From Bigelowiella natans CCMP2755 (lineage: Eukaryota > Cercozoa > Chlorarachniophyceae), in NCBI GenBank assembly GCA_000320545.1, contig ADNK01001702.1, positions 1 to 35,765 on the forward strand: a DNA stretch of 35,765 nt, given 5' to 3'. The stretch's first letter is position 1; the number at the start of each line of letters is the position of its first letter. Under the pieces are notes generated by a model that did not search any database, was not told the origin of the DNA, and was given only the letters and a program-made list of their open reading frames with translations. Shown here one piece after another: positions 22,494-34,481 of this stretch. A program made the position numbers and the translations under genes.

Positions 22494-23904
22494 ATGCTGT
22501 GGAAGGCCTCGGTAGCAATGTCGGAGAAGGAGGAGGATGATAATGTACGAAAAGGGCACTCGGCATTAAAGTTACTGAAACTGCTCCTTACTTGGACGAC
22601 GTTTATCGCCTTCTGCGCACTTCCTGTTATTCCCAGTCAACGTCGCCTTCTCGATGGCCATGTGCATCAATTTCGTAGAAAAATGCAAATGCAGCATACA
22701 ATCCAACTGTCATCTTCATTTCCTCGTCCCTTTAGCTCCTATTCTCGCATGCCGATGATATACTCATACCGGGGCGGCTCCTCTGGCCGTCTGGAGGGAG
22801 GTTCAAGAGATGGTGGTAACTATGGTTGTAGCAGCGAAGAAGAGGAGACCCAAAGATGGATTCGAAGGCTGAGGAGACTTGAAGACTCAGGCCGACTATC
22901 ATCAAGTTCAAATGTGACAGATGTTAGCTTACAGGTCCGCAGTTGATTCATTTTTCTCGGTGTTCGTTCACAGGAGTTCGCACTAAACCAAACGTTCCTT
23001 CCTCGCGTCTTGCTATTACATACTGTTTATTAGGGTGTCCTGAAATTGTGTATGTTCTACGGTATTCCTCCGCCAGACGAAACAAATCGTACCGATGTCG
23101 AGAGGTGTATGCGAATCACGGATGCGCTCAAAAAGGCAGATATCGACGAGGTGGAACAAGAAATGAAGCGACTGGAAATTGAGGCCATGGAAGAGCTTGG
23201 GATAAATCTAACGACGCATCAATCAATTAAATTTGGGGAAGAAGAAGAACAACAACTTGAAGCCGATGGAAGGCTTCCAACCAACGTTACAGATTTCTTG
23301 GAAAAATGTCAGAGAGAGCTAAAGCATTATAACATGAACAAGTGTCTTCAAGATAACATTGCCCAGGCCGCCGTTGACGGTTGGAATGAGAAAGCAAGAT
23401 CTTCTGACGATGCAAGATCTCCTGACCATGTTGCTGCTGGGACTCCTCTTCCCTCCTCCCACATTCCTGATCTTTTGCATAATTTATCAACAGCTTCTTC
23501 CTCGAACATAGGCAGCAACAAAACGACTCGTCCCCCTTCCTCATTCTTCCCATCAACAACATTGAGAGATAGAATGGTCCAGAGTTCGGAGGCAAGACTC
23601 AATCTTATCAGAATGCAAAGGCATTTCCACAATCTTCTCAAAAATGGTCGATTCTCCTTTATCTTTTCGCCACCTCTGTCTCGTCATTGAAAGGTATTTA
23701 TAGCAGATTCTGATTTACTGCATGTCGTCCTTTTTTAGTCAGGAATCATTCGAAGTGCGAAGACACCTCAAGAACAAGACTGGAAAAGGAAGAAACAGCT
23801 GGCTCAAACTCCATTCAGAATAAACAACTAGCCAGAGAAAAAGATAAAAGCAAAAAGGAGAAAGAAGAGGAAGCTGCTTTCCTGCGAGGTAGTTACCTCT
23901 TTAC

Positions 23905-23950
<46 letters not shown>

Positions 23951-24032
23951 GTCACTTCTCTTGAGTCAAAATAAATATTTATACGTTCTTAATTTATTCG
24001 TCGCTCGGTTGCTTCCCCCCTTTTTTGGTTCG

Positions 24033-24073
<41 letters not shown>

Positions 24074-25955
24074 ATATTTATTTATAAATTGAAGGTGTGA
24101 AAGATGCGCTGGTCCACTACGAGGACGTAGCGAGCTTGTTAGATCTCCCAAAAGTACATTTTATTTCTGATGTGGGCGCTTATGTCCAAAGATGTACCGC
24201 AGAGATCGATCGATCGGTGCAATACGATAAGAATAACAATGGTCGATCAATCTCTTCTTCACAAGCACAACGCCTAACACGGGAACTACAGGCCTGTGAG
24301 AGAGCTGCTAATGATGCAAGTCATCTAATGGAACGCTACCAGAAGGTGGTTTTGGTAGTGGAAGGAAGTAGGAGGACCGAACCACCGTGCTACAACACAA
24401 AAAAACAATTTAGTTGTAGTAGTAGTAGTAGTAGTAGTAGTAGTATCTATGGACACTAGCATGGTAGCACATCAAAGAGCCCATTTATTAGAGAAGAAAA
24501 CAACTAGGGGAATTCAACTCTTTCAAAAATACGGAATGCTAGTATACGTTTCACACATTAGAATGCCGCAGCAGGGCATGCTAACTGCCGTCCGTCTTCG
24601 CTCCGAACAATTTCTGATACGAAGAAGTCAACAATCATGGATATGATTGAATACTGTCTGTAGTAGAAGAGAGGGGGTTCTTATTTTTGAGAGATGACCG
24701 TTACTTGTGGAAATATGATAAACTTGCCTTTTGAAGATAATTCTTTTGATTATATAATTTGTATTGCAGTTTATCATCACTTGGATACCCTAACAACATA
24801 TCCAATACAGGTATGGGAGGTGCTTGCAGAACGTAAAGCTGGATTTAGCAGTAACCTAATCCACATCGGGGAGGCACTATTGGCGGTCGAAATCTTTGCG
24901 GATTTTGTCTCATCATCATCATCATCATCGTCGTCGTCGTCGTCGTCGTCATCATCATCATCATCCAAGCACCCGCCCACAGAGGGTGAGAAAAGCAGAT
25001 CTTCCTTTTCTTTTCCCACAACTGCATTATCTACCTCGGGTCTGAACGCCTTGTTACGGGATCAAATTAAGAGTTTTGATACTCGCAACATTACGTTCAA
25101 TGATACTGAGAAGGCTGTCGATTTGGACACCTCCCAAATGATGGAAATTATCTTTCCTTTAACAGAAAGGTAAGTTCTGCTCCATAAACATCAAATGGTT
25201 CTTTTCGTCCCTTTTCCCCCAACATAGAAAACATTCTTCGGAAGATTCTCTCAATTTTAGACTACTGTTGCTTCGTTTTTAGCGTATTTATTTACATACA
25301 CACATTCTCTCTCTCCCTCCCTCTCTTCCTCCTCCTCTTTCTCCTCCTCCCACCCCCCCCTCTCAATCTCCTCCCCCATTTTCCCGTGTGGTTGTTGTTG
25401 GCACTGACGTGTTTGTTGGCGTCCTTTTGTTTTTCTTCTATCTTGGAGGTGCAATGTAAGAGCGTTGATGAATGCAAGTGCAGTTATCGGTCCTGTCGTG
25501 TACCTCGGTGCGGCAGATATACAGTTGAGAACCAACTTCACAGGTGGATCATCAGAGTTTTAGCAGCTTAAAAAAAATAAAAACACTTTTGAAACACAAA
25601 ATATTGAAGGCGCAAAGCGTCGATTTGTATTTTCTGAAACAAAAATACATATTCCCCCCCCCCTCCTCTGCATACACATTTTATATATTTATGGATATGA
25701 TATCGAAGAAATAATAACAATGAATACAATATAATTACGTGATTGTTGCTTGTAGGTGCTCGAAAAGTTTTGTCAAGAATATTCTTGCAAACCTCAATGC
25801 TAATTCAACACACGCAACGCGAATTGAACGCTGCAATGGACAGTTATCATACGGCAAAGCTAAACAATTTACGACTTGTCATGCATCAGAATGCTCTCAC
25901 AGAAGGATTGAATGAAATTCTGAATCGTAAGGAAGGAGACAATTGTGAAAGATGA
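22494..25955 (+). CDS. Unrecognised membrane-anchored or secreted protein, seven exons, 702 aa
   Basis: Exons 22494-22934, 23034-23646, 23739-23888, 24095-24345, 24811-25169, 25449-25543 and 25756-25955 give 2109 coding nt in one frame, with matching phases at all six junctions. Residues about 28-42 (LLLTWTTFIAFCALPVI) form a single hydrophobic segment near the N-terminus, a signal anchor or signal peptide. The rest is hydrophilic and probably helical: a charged stretch EVEQEMKRLEIEAMEELG, a Lys/Glu-rich exon 3 (REKDKSKKEKEEE), NxS/T sites (NRT, NLT, NVT, NIT, NFT), and a run of about 21 Ser encoded by (TCA/TCG)n at 24908-24966. Exon 6 (CNVRALMNASAVIGPVVYLG) is the only other hydrophobic part. 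No known domain was recognised. The first ATG was chosen; a second in-frame ATG lies eight codons on. Confidence 0.7.
23907..24070. repeat. (CT)n and (TA)n tracts in intron 3 of the orphan gene
   Basis: About 20 CT units at 23907-23945 and about 17 TA units at 24036-24070 flank the intron body, close to the donor (23889) and acceptor (24093-24094) respectively. Confidence 0.9.
24412..24443. repeat. (GTA)n microsatellite in intron 4 of the orphan gene
   Basis: About 10 GTA/AGT units, 70 nt after the donor at 24346. Confidence 0.85.
24694..24804 (+). pseudogene. Methyltransferase fragment (Trm9/ALKBH8-like) in an intron
   Basis: The translation contains NLPFEDNSFDYIICIAVYHHLD. This matches by eye the middle of class I SAM-dependent methyltransferases of the Trm9/ALKBH8 group, typically NLP(F/Y)xDxSFDxxISIAVxHH. 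No motif I (DxGCGxG) lies upstream and no C-terminal half follows. It sits in intron 4 (24346-24810) of the 702-aa gene and is open into exon 5. It could be a relic of a copied gene, or an exon included in an alternative transcript through an AG at 24692-24693 (phase 0 would work). Confidence 0.55.
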
Positions 25956-28120
25956 GTTCATTCCATGTGTCTCATTTACCTGAGGAGCGTGTTCTTTCCC
26001 CGGCAAGCCGGCCATCTCACAGCAAACTAATGATCCCATTCTGTGCACATCTAGATGTCCAGATGTGCATCGCACACACGGTTTGCAATGCATCTCAGGT
26101 TTCATGCATCAATTAGATCTGAGCTTTTTTGATCGGACAAAATGAATGATGCTTCATGATGCAAATGAACACCTGCCCATGGCAGACCCACGTCGTGAGC
26201 ACAGCACGGATCGAATGTCAAATGTCTGTTGCATCACGCACGCTGCGCACCTGTTCTTCGTGTCTGCGTGTGTGTTTCTTGCTTGCTGGCGAGCTAGCGA
26301 GGCCATTTTGAGCTGACAATGAAGCACAAGTGCCAGACGTCACACGCCAACAATCGCATCGCAGTGAGTGACGTGCTTGGTTGTCCACTTTGGAGGCAAA
26401 AGTGGCCACGATCGACGCCAAAAACGATGACTGAGAGCGCTGCCGAAAGCCAAAGTTGCGATTGCGCGATGTGACGTGCCTGGATGCCATCACGGTGGGG
26501 AAAAGTGACGAACACTGCGCAGCACACAAGAGAACGAACTCGTGCAAACAGGTGAGCGAAGCAAACACGTGCAAGTCGGATGCGAGATCAAACGGAAGCA
26601 AGCCAGCAAATCGCAAAGTGAAGCGCGTTTTGAAGTGCATCAAAGAACGTTTTTGCACACCTTGCTAGCTCCAGAGCTTGCTGGCTTGGGCGATCGCACT
26701 GCGAGTCACGACACGACACAAAAAAAAAGTGCAGTTGAGATTGAAGCAATGTGGCAAAGCACAGACAAGTGTGCTGGAGTTGGCGCCTTTCGTCATCAGG
26801 AAGGCAATGAGACGTGCAGAAGTGGGCCACGTTTCACTTTTTTTCTTTCACTGTTTTGTGGTGCAGCTGCGTCCCAGTTTTGAATTGCGGATTGTTGTGT
26901 GACGCACACTCCAGCTCCACAAGTGGACGCTGCATTCTCACAACATGCCACGCAGTTTGAGTTTCCCACCCTTGGTGTGCCTGCATGGCACGTCACTCCT
27001 GTTGCACAAGTGCCCCACCAGGCATCAGACAGTCTGCAAGCATCAAGTTCAAAGCCGGTCTGAGTTCCAATTTGCCATCGTCTCCACATGCCTGGCCAAA
27101 AAGTGGCCTCGCACAACCTGCAAAACTTTCGCCGCATGAAATCGAGCCGGTCGTTGCTGAAGTGAACAACGGCAGGAGGAACAAGTGGGAGCACACGAAG
27201 GGGAGGTGCGTGGTGCTGCTCTCCCTTTTCCCAGAACAATGAGAACAATGACAAAGAACTACATTAGAGTTTTGTGCAACGAATTGAAGATGAAATGGTT
27301 GTCGCTGTTCGATGAATGACGTCATGCTGCACAGATTGACCCAATTACGGTCTCCTTGAGGCTGCAATGCGGAAAACGACACTGATTTTAATGAAAAGAC
27401 ATGGGACATGAGATGTCGTCAGAAAGAATCAATCCTCAGGTTGCGTTCTGTTCTCTAAGACAGCGACGAACTAGTAGAAGCGCTTCTCCATCTCCCCCCC
27501 GTCGTGAAATCAGAGCTGCAGTCGGGAGGGAGGAAGCAGTATCCTTATCATCACTCTTCCGAAAGTTTTTTTTGATCTGGGCGGGTGAAATGCGCGATAG
27601 TGGAGGCCATAATCCTCGCACAACAGAGCGGTCTTTCTCTGCATGATGACATTCTGATCGCTGGATTCGTTTTCTCTGCATGACATCATATCGCTGTGTA
27701 CTAATTCATTCCCTTCTTTCTCCCAATATATATTACAAGCGATACTGGTTGCATTGATCCTTCGAATAATTTCCATTAAGATTGTCACTAATCCCTGCTC
27801 CACCCGATCATGATGATGGGTTTCAGGATCTCAATCACCAACGAGGAAACGGGGAGAACATGTACCTACAAAACAAGACTTCCCCCCCTCCTTTCATGAT
27901 ATTTTTTCAAAAAAGACTGCCATTATTGCACTATGAGTACGTTATCTGAGTTGGACGTCATTCTATACGCATCATCATGTGTTATTTGTTTTGTCCGTCA
28001 CATAAAGGTAAAATAAAGAAATCAGATCTTGAGACTAAGAGGTATGTATGAGGTGGAAGTAGGCTTTGAGGAAGACACCCATTGTTTAGCATTGTTATTC
28101 ACTGCTTGCGGCTATATTGA

Positions 28121-28159
<39 letters not shown>

Positions 28160-28168
28160 CTTCTTCAG
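25956..28168. other. Intergenic region with a TGCA-rich island
   Basis: From about 25990 to 27390 the island texture returns (GCATC, GTGCA, CACGTG words, no microsatellites). Frames on both strands overlap without domains. An 81-codon plus frame at 27401-27646, with an RQRRTSRSASPSPPRRE basic Ser-Arg stretch, could be a 5' exon of the downstream gene, but no phase-matched junction was found. A (CT)n tract at about 28122-28154 leads into the first SGNH-gene exon acceptor. Confidence 0.45.
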
Positions 28169-28682
28169 TCTGGACGATTTGCAGCGGTGGGCGTGCAGAA
28201 GATTTTCGATAAGGATGAATTATTCAAAGCTCAAAATCTATTCAGGGTGCGTGAGTTGGATTGATATAGTTCCACGAAGAACGTATCTACCACCTTATTG
28301 ACACGAATTACATAATAAACTACAGGGGACAACAAATAACTAGCAATGCATCGTTGGAGGCGTTCTTAGCCGAACATTCACGAATAATGGGTGAAGATAG
28401 TGGTGGTGGTGGTGGTGGTGGTGGTAAAGATACTGATGAATCTCGCAGCTCCGCACGACTAACCCTGGTGTCTGGTGAGAGAATCATCGGTAGGACAGAA
28501 AAGGGAATCAAACAACAAAAGACGAGAAGGAAGAACAAGATTAAGAGAAAGAGCAAGAGGATGAAAACATCATCTAACAAGACGATGTAATATACAATCA
28601 TTCGCCACCCATCCACCCACAGCTCAAGTAACAAAAAATGGAATGTATTTATGATTTATCAACGCGTCGACCACCGAAGAAT

Positions 28683-28745
<63 letters not shown>

Positions 28746-29622
28746 TTGTGTGTGCCCGCTAACGATTGAAACCTGTACCTATTCTCGATTTCATCAGAAT
28801 ATCTTTAAATATTTACTCTTTCTTTCGCCAACTACAGCAGTAGTAGTAGGTTTGATGACAATTCTCAAGTTATAGCGTCGTCATCATCACCATCTTCGAG
28901 ACCACGTCTGCACACGGTAATTCCTCCATATAAGCCAAGCAACAAACCTACCGTCGTAACGATGAATCTTACCTGATTGATTATGCGTGTGTATGCGTGT
29001 GTTAAAGCGCACACAATCTTGTGATCCTGTTCTTCTTCTTCTTCTTCTTTATTGTTGTCCTTTTGGATATCATCTGGTGACACCCCAGGTTGTTGGATTT
29101 GGCCTCTGCGAACGAGAGGAGGGAGAGGGGGAAGATGATGATGACACCGAAGTAAGTCGTGGAATGAAATGACGCATAAAACACACTACTTGGCTTCATT
29201 TGCCATCATTTCTACTACCATCTTCATTGGTGTGATGATGATGGGGTTGTTGTTGTTGTCATGGTAGGAATACGCTGCTAAGGTGAAAGGATGGTCTATT
29301 GTACTCTTATTGGCACTCGTTTCAGGTTACGTTGTTATTATTTGGAAACGATAAAAATAGTAGCAAATATGTAATAATATTATGACAATAATGATCATGT
29401 TTTTGAAGAATTGGGCAATATCTCTTCTCCCCCCCCCCCCCCCCCCCCTCACCCCCCCCCGAATACATTTTTTATTTTCTTCTAAAAAATTAAACGCTCC
29501 CCGCGTGGATGCTTTCACGCGCCTGTAAACGCGCGCTTATTTTCTACGGCGCATACACTTACACAACGAAGCTGTAAAAAAACCGATGGACCTCAGGGGG
29601 GGCGCTCGTGAATATCTTCCAC

Positions 29623-29692
<70 letters not shown>

Positions 29693-29912
29693 CCACAGCT
29701 ATCTGGGTGTACATATTTCTCTATGGCGCCCATTCCTACGTTGACCAGGGTTGGATGACTAGTAGTAACCATGTAGTATCTATATGTCAGGCAACTTCGC
29801 ACACATTGCCTTGCGTGAATGATACACATAATGTGTGTGTGTGTGTGTGTGTTGTTTTGTGATTTCACGTTGATTGTGTAATAAGATAATTTTGCCATCC
29901 AATCCTACTAAA

Positions 29913-29949
<37 letters not shown>

Positions 29950-30327
29950 TGTTGTTATTTTGTACACTGCATACTATATTGAATTATATTACATTGCGAG
30001 TCTCTCTCCTATCCTCCACCTTTGTCTTTTCTTCTTCTTCTTCTTCTTCTTCTTCTTCTTCTTCTTCTTCGTGTGTGCATGTATTGTATATTGTAGGTTC
30101 TCCGTCACGGGGAGTAGCAGATGTGGGGCCAATATTGAAGGGTCATCTTCTTTCTTTTCTTCCACAGTCACTCACAGTCACAAGAAGAAGCTAACTAACA
30201 AGCTGCAGCGTTATTCATATTCTGTCATCATGAGTGCTGCATATGCGTTCATGAGTGCTGCTGCATTTGTGCGTGTGTGTGTACACTGTCTCATACACAT
30301 ATAAATATACACACACATACATATTTG

Positions 30328-30361
<34 letters not shown>

Positions 30362-31039
30362 ATATATTCTCGAGAGCCTCCACTGAAACCACAGTTTTAA
30401 TACAGCATCCGTGTATGAGCGTGTCGCTGAAGAAATCGAGCAGATTCAACGAGGGTTAGGAATCATACGGAGTAGTTTAGTTTTTCTATGGGAATATGAG
30501 TGTTTGCGGGGGAGGGGGAAGGGGGGGGGGCAAATGCAAACATTTAAATTGCAAGTATCTTTATTATCATCATCATTTATCATCATTGTTGTTTTTTGTC
30601 GTGATCATCACCATTACCGGAATAATCAGCATGTGTGAAATGTGGGCGGACAATGATCAATGCAAGCTGATAAAGCGGGGATGGAAACAAAGCTTCGATA
30701 ACGGGGATGTAATGATGACACACCTCACTCACTACTAATCGTAGCAGCATTTAAGATGCTCTTAGCTATTTGCGTTTGGTGCTCTGCTAATACGACTCTT
30801 CTCTTCTCTTATTTCTCTTGCTTTCCCTCTTTTGGTCTTGATTCTTTTCTTCTCTCTGTTCTACTGCTTCCCCCTCTCCCTTCTAACAGGAGATCAAAAA
30901 TCGGCTAATTGCAAAGCTTTTGGTAGTGGTGGTAGTTGGAAATGGGGATGTAGTTGTTGGAAGTAGAAGAGTGCTATATTTGCTTACATATTTCGAGAAT
31001 TTGCACCGATGTTGTTTAGCATTAAGATTGTGTGTGTGT

Positions 31040-31081
<42 letters not shown>

Positions 31082-31672
31082 TAATAGTTCCTGCATGGTA
31101 TATCTCATCATCATCATTATCATTTTCATCGTCACCGTTATCATTATCAATTATCATCGTCATCATAATAGCATTTATCACTATTTCCTCTTGGAGCTGC
31201 CGTCGTCGTCATCATCATCTTATGTTCTTCTAATTGCTTAATTAACAGAATTCAAACTCCGATCAAATCGACTCCAATTTCACGGTAGTAATGGCGGGGG
31301 TGATAGGGGGAGAGGGGAGGGGGGGATAGAAAAGACCAAATGAAATCCAAATTGTATTGATATGCGGGGACATTTGTTTTCCAACCTCCCCATCCCCATC
31401 ACCATTATCATTACTACCCACCACTATTTTTCTCTACGACCTGTGCGCAAATCTATATGATATTTATGTAACTTTCCCCCCACACACACTTTATACTATA
31501 TATATAATTTATAGATCTTGAAAAAAGTATACTGGGGACGGGGATCTAGCACATCTGCAGGGCATGACTCTAACTTCCACTACGCATACTCAGAGCAAGT
31601 AATAATCAACCAATTTATCAACATCAAGTAGTACCTTACTGTACCACACACACACACACACACACACACATA

Positions 31673-31706
<34 letters not shown>

Positions 31707-31884
31707 TGTTCTCTTCCTTAAACAGGCGCAGCTGTACATGCAAGATATCTTCCAGAAATTAGGGTGCAATTACTAGTAGTGATGAAGAAATTACATCATA
31801 TAAAAAAGTAAAAAAAAAGTGTCCGTTTAAATCCACAGAAGCATCGACTCAACTCGTATTATTGTGTATTTATACCGGTATCTT

Positions 31885-31931
<47 letters not shown>

Positions 31932-32536
31932 ATCTATCATCAATTATTGATCATTTCAGCCTATCACTCTCGGTGCACAACGTGGCCATGGGGGGGTGGG
32001 ACTATCGATCTGGCACAATGTACTGCTTGGAGAACATTGCTGGCCCAGACGTCGATCTCATGTTCTGGGAATGGTGAGAATTATCATTATCACCCTCATC
32101 TCCTTGGTTAACACGCCACTACTATCGATAAATACCTCGTTCAATTATATGTGAGATATCAAAAAGGGGGAGAAGGGGGGGGGGGGATATATGGCAAGTG
32201 GGACAATGGTAGCAGTGAGAGGGAAGAAGAAGAAGAAGATGATGATGATAATGATGAAAGTTATTTAAATGTATGATACACATACAGGGGTTGTTTCAAT
32301 CCTTCGATTTGCTCACAAGAGGTCATTGTGAATGATGTCCAATCCCATTGAATTGAGAAATATGCTTGTAAAGTGTGATCGTTGCTAAATCGCTGCCAAA
32401 AGGCTTTGTTACGTTGTTATGCGGACGTGGAATGAAATCATGATAACAACAATAACAATAAAAACAATAATACAGGTGTTTGCTAGAGCGGCTATGTCAC
32501 TGAAACGCAGGTATATATGTTATATATATTAATATA

Positions 32537-32575
<39 letters not shown>

Positions 32576-33283
32576 ATATGCTATATATCGCTTCATAACA
32601 AATCGTATTGTTACATCTATTACCACTGCTACCACTGCTCATCACATAGATGTCTATTAAGCGTTTGTGCTGCTACCTACCCTATAGAGCAAGATTTCGT
32701 TCAATGCGTCGTGCTTTGCGGAGGCGGGGGGGGATGCAATGTTTCCTTTTGTAGTTGTCATCGTCGTCATCACCATCATCACCATCATCACCATCATCAT
32801 CACCATCATCTTACTTGCGATCTATTTGTGTGCGAAATCGACGACGATGATACTACTACTACAAGGCCGTCTGTTGTCTTTTTGGAAGAGTTTGGCGGAG
32901 GGAAACCCGGAGCTATGTTTCACTCTTTGGTCATCATCAAACATCGAATACAACAACAACTACAACAGCAACTAAAAATCACCAACATGTTTTTTGGCGC
33001 GTATGATCGATGGTGTGCTTATGGAGAATCTTTCTTCCTCACATCAAATGCATATTACTTTGATTTTCCATGAAACAACCAAAAATTTGAAAAATGAAAT
33101 CATATTAAGGCCTATTATTCTCTTCCTCGAAAAGACAAGGAGCTATTCCAAGGTGCTGTTATTATTATCATCATTGTTGTTATTGCTGCTGCTGTCGTTG
33201 TTGGCGTTCTTTATTTTTGCGCACTCAATGTACTGGCAGAAACACGCCCTGTGTATTTAACCATGTTTATCTATGCAATAGCA

Positions 33284-33321
<38 letters not shown>

Positions 33322-34032
33322 CCATCATTTGTTTGCGGACAATGCTAATAATGCAAACAAAGCTACTACAAATTGCAAATGACAAGTGGAGATGTAGGCC
33401 CGATTATATATTTGCTGATCCACACAACACCGCATACAATAACAACAACAACAACACAGGATATCTCGATCATTCTGGCTGCTCTCCAGCGAAGCATTAT
33501 GTTGGTGCGTGCATTTAGTAATTACTATTGTTATATTAATTATTATTAGCACATAGCTTATGTGATGATGATGATGATGATGATGATTATAATGATGATG
33601 ATAATGTCCTGTATGGTTATTATTCATAAAATTATCCATCTTTTTTTTCTCCTTCTTCTCACACTACTACTGCTACTACTACAACAACAACAACTCTACT
33701 AGCTCCTCCGGAGCGATTTCTGGATGATGGATGGTAGCAGCTTATATACATACATATATACATATATGCATATATATATTTATATATATATATATAAGAT
33801 ATTATAAGTATATGATGAGTAATGACGATGATGACGAAGACGATTGTAGTGGTGAGCATCTAGAGAAGGCCGTATTTGGTTTATACGCGGCGTAATTCAT
33901 AATGTGTACTATATATAATACATACAAGTTTATGTGTGTGCGTGTGTGATTAGAGAATAAGCATGCTTATTCACCTTCTTCTCCTTCTTTCTTTTCTGCT
34001 AATTAGGTATGCATCATTCGTGGCCAATATAA
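28169..34032 (+). CDS. SGNH/GDSL-like type II membrane protein (at least 17 exons; ends unresolved)
   Basis: Phase-matched exons: 28169-28250, 28370-28586, 28838-28916, 29089-29151, 29268-29325, 29699-29785, 30097-30141, 30406-about 30477, 30890-about 30922, 31249-31284, 31515-31598, 31726-31763, 31960-32073, 32288-32321, 32476-32510, 32866-about 32934. Probable C-terminal exons lie near 33320-33511 and 34007-34032. A Gly8, basic and acidic cytosolic tail precedes one membrane segment (WSIVLLLALVSAIWVYIFLYG). A helical stem (YERVAEEIEQIQRG) follows, then a catalytic-like region: GRGSSTSAGHDSNF (nucleophile-type Ser block), HNVAMGGWDYRSG, PDVDLMFWEW and RPSVVFLEEFG. A late CSPAKHYV-GMHHSW block supplies Cys and His. 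These blocks match, by eye, uncharacterised SGNH-hydrolase-like proteins of algae and stramenopiles. The start codon, the exon 8-9 join and the C-terminus are uncertain; ATG 28387 is one candidate start. Confidence 0.66.
28683..28752. repeat. (CT)n followed by (GT)n
   Basis: About 16 CT units, then about 16 GT units, in the intron 28587-28837 of the SGNH-like gene. Confidence 0.9.
29430..29460. repeat. Poly-C run
   Basis: Roughly 30 nt of almost pure C in the intron 29326-29698. Such runs are prone to assembly error and can form i-motif/G-quadruplex structures. Confidence 0.85.
29626..29690. repeat. (TA)n then (TG)n just before a splice acceptor
   Basis: About 17 TA and 14 TG units end 8 nt before exon 29699, which encodes the membrane-segment end. 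Confidence 0.9.
29829..30070. repeat. (TG)n, (CA)n and (CTT)n tracts
   Basis: TG units at about 29829-29851, CA units at 29914-29948 and CTT units at 30028-30070, all in the intron 29786-30096 of the SGNH-like gene. Confidence 0.9.
30331..30359. repeat. (TA)n microsatellite
   Basis: About 14 TA units in the intron preceding exon 30406. Confidence 0.9.
31029..31081. repeat. (GT)n microsatellite
   Basis: About 26 GT units with one GA interruption. (ATC)n-like sequence follows at 31107-31225, up to the acceptor of exon 31249. Confidence 0.9.
31645..31700. repeat. (CA)n then (TA)n
   Basis: About 12 CA and 14 TA units in the intron 31599-31725. Confidence 0.9.
31887..31930. repeat. (TC)n microsatellite
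   Basis: About 20 TC units ahead of exon 31960. They probably contribute to its polypyrimidine tract. Confidence 0.9.
32520..32818. repeat. (TA)n and (ATC)n tracts
   Basis: TA units at about 32538-32572 and ATC/ACC units at about 32758-32812 in the intron 32511-32865. The last bases before exon 32866 are (TAC)n followed by AAG. Confidence 0.9.
33283..33319. repeat. (GT)n microsatellite
   Basis: About 18 GT units before the probable C-terminal exon of the SGNH-like gene. A (GAT)n tract follows the exon at about 33560-33602. Confidence 0.9.
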
Positions 34033-34171
34033 GTGGTTGCACGGAACCGCATAGGAATGGACTCAAATGGTCTCAATACAAGCACTAATCGATGAAATCA
34101 CAGAAGAAAAGCAGCCTCAACGAGAAAATAACAAGAAAAAAATAAGAAAAAGAAGAGGAAGAAGCACAAGA

Positions 34172-34436
34172 CAAAAAAAGAATTGCTGACGCAATGGATG
34201 ACTTCTTTCAAAATGTGCTTGCTGTGTTGCGTGTGAGAGCATGATTGTTGGTTATAATTTTCAGGTACGATAAGCACATCTCTGAGATCGTTAGTATTCA
34301 GGTAGCCATAATGAACTTGTTGATTGAATAGTAATAATGATGATAATACAACAAGATCAATCATTCCATCAAACTTCAGCGCATTATCACTTTATGTAGA
34401 GATTATTATATAAAACACACACATACACACACACGC

Positions 34437-34481
<45 letters not shown>

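Noticed and set aside
26218-27409. Several 80-150 codon frames on both strands
   Set aside because: Mutually overlapping, no conserved motif, island composition; no splice-phase chain could be built.
32540-32865. Upstream part of a 177-codon plus frame (Tyr/Ile then His-rich)
   Set aside because: It translates (TA)n and (ATC)n tracts; only the part from 32866 onward belongs to the SGNH-like gene.
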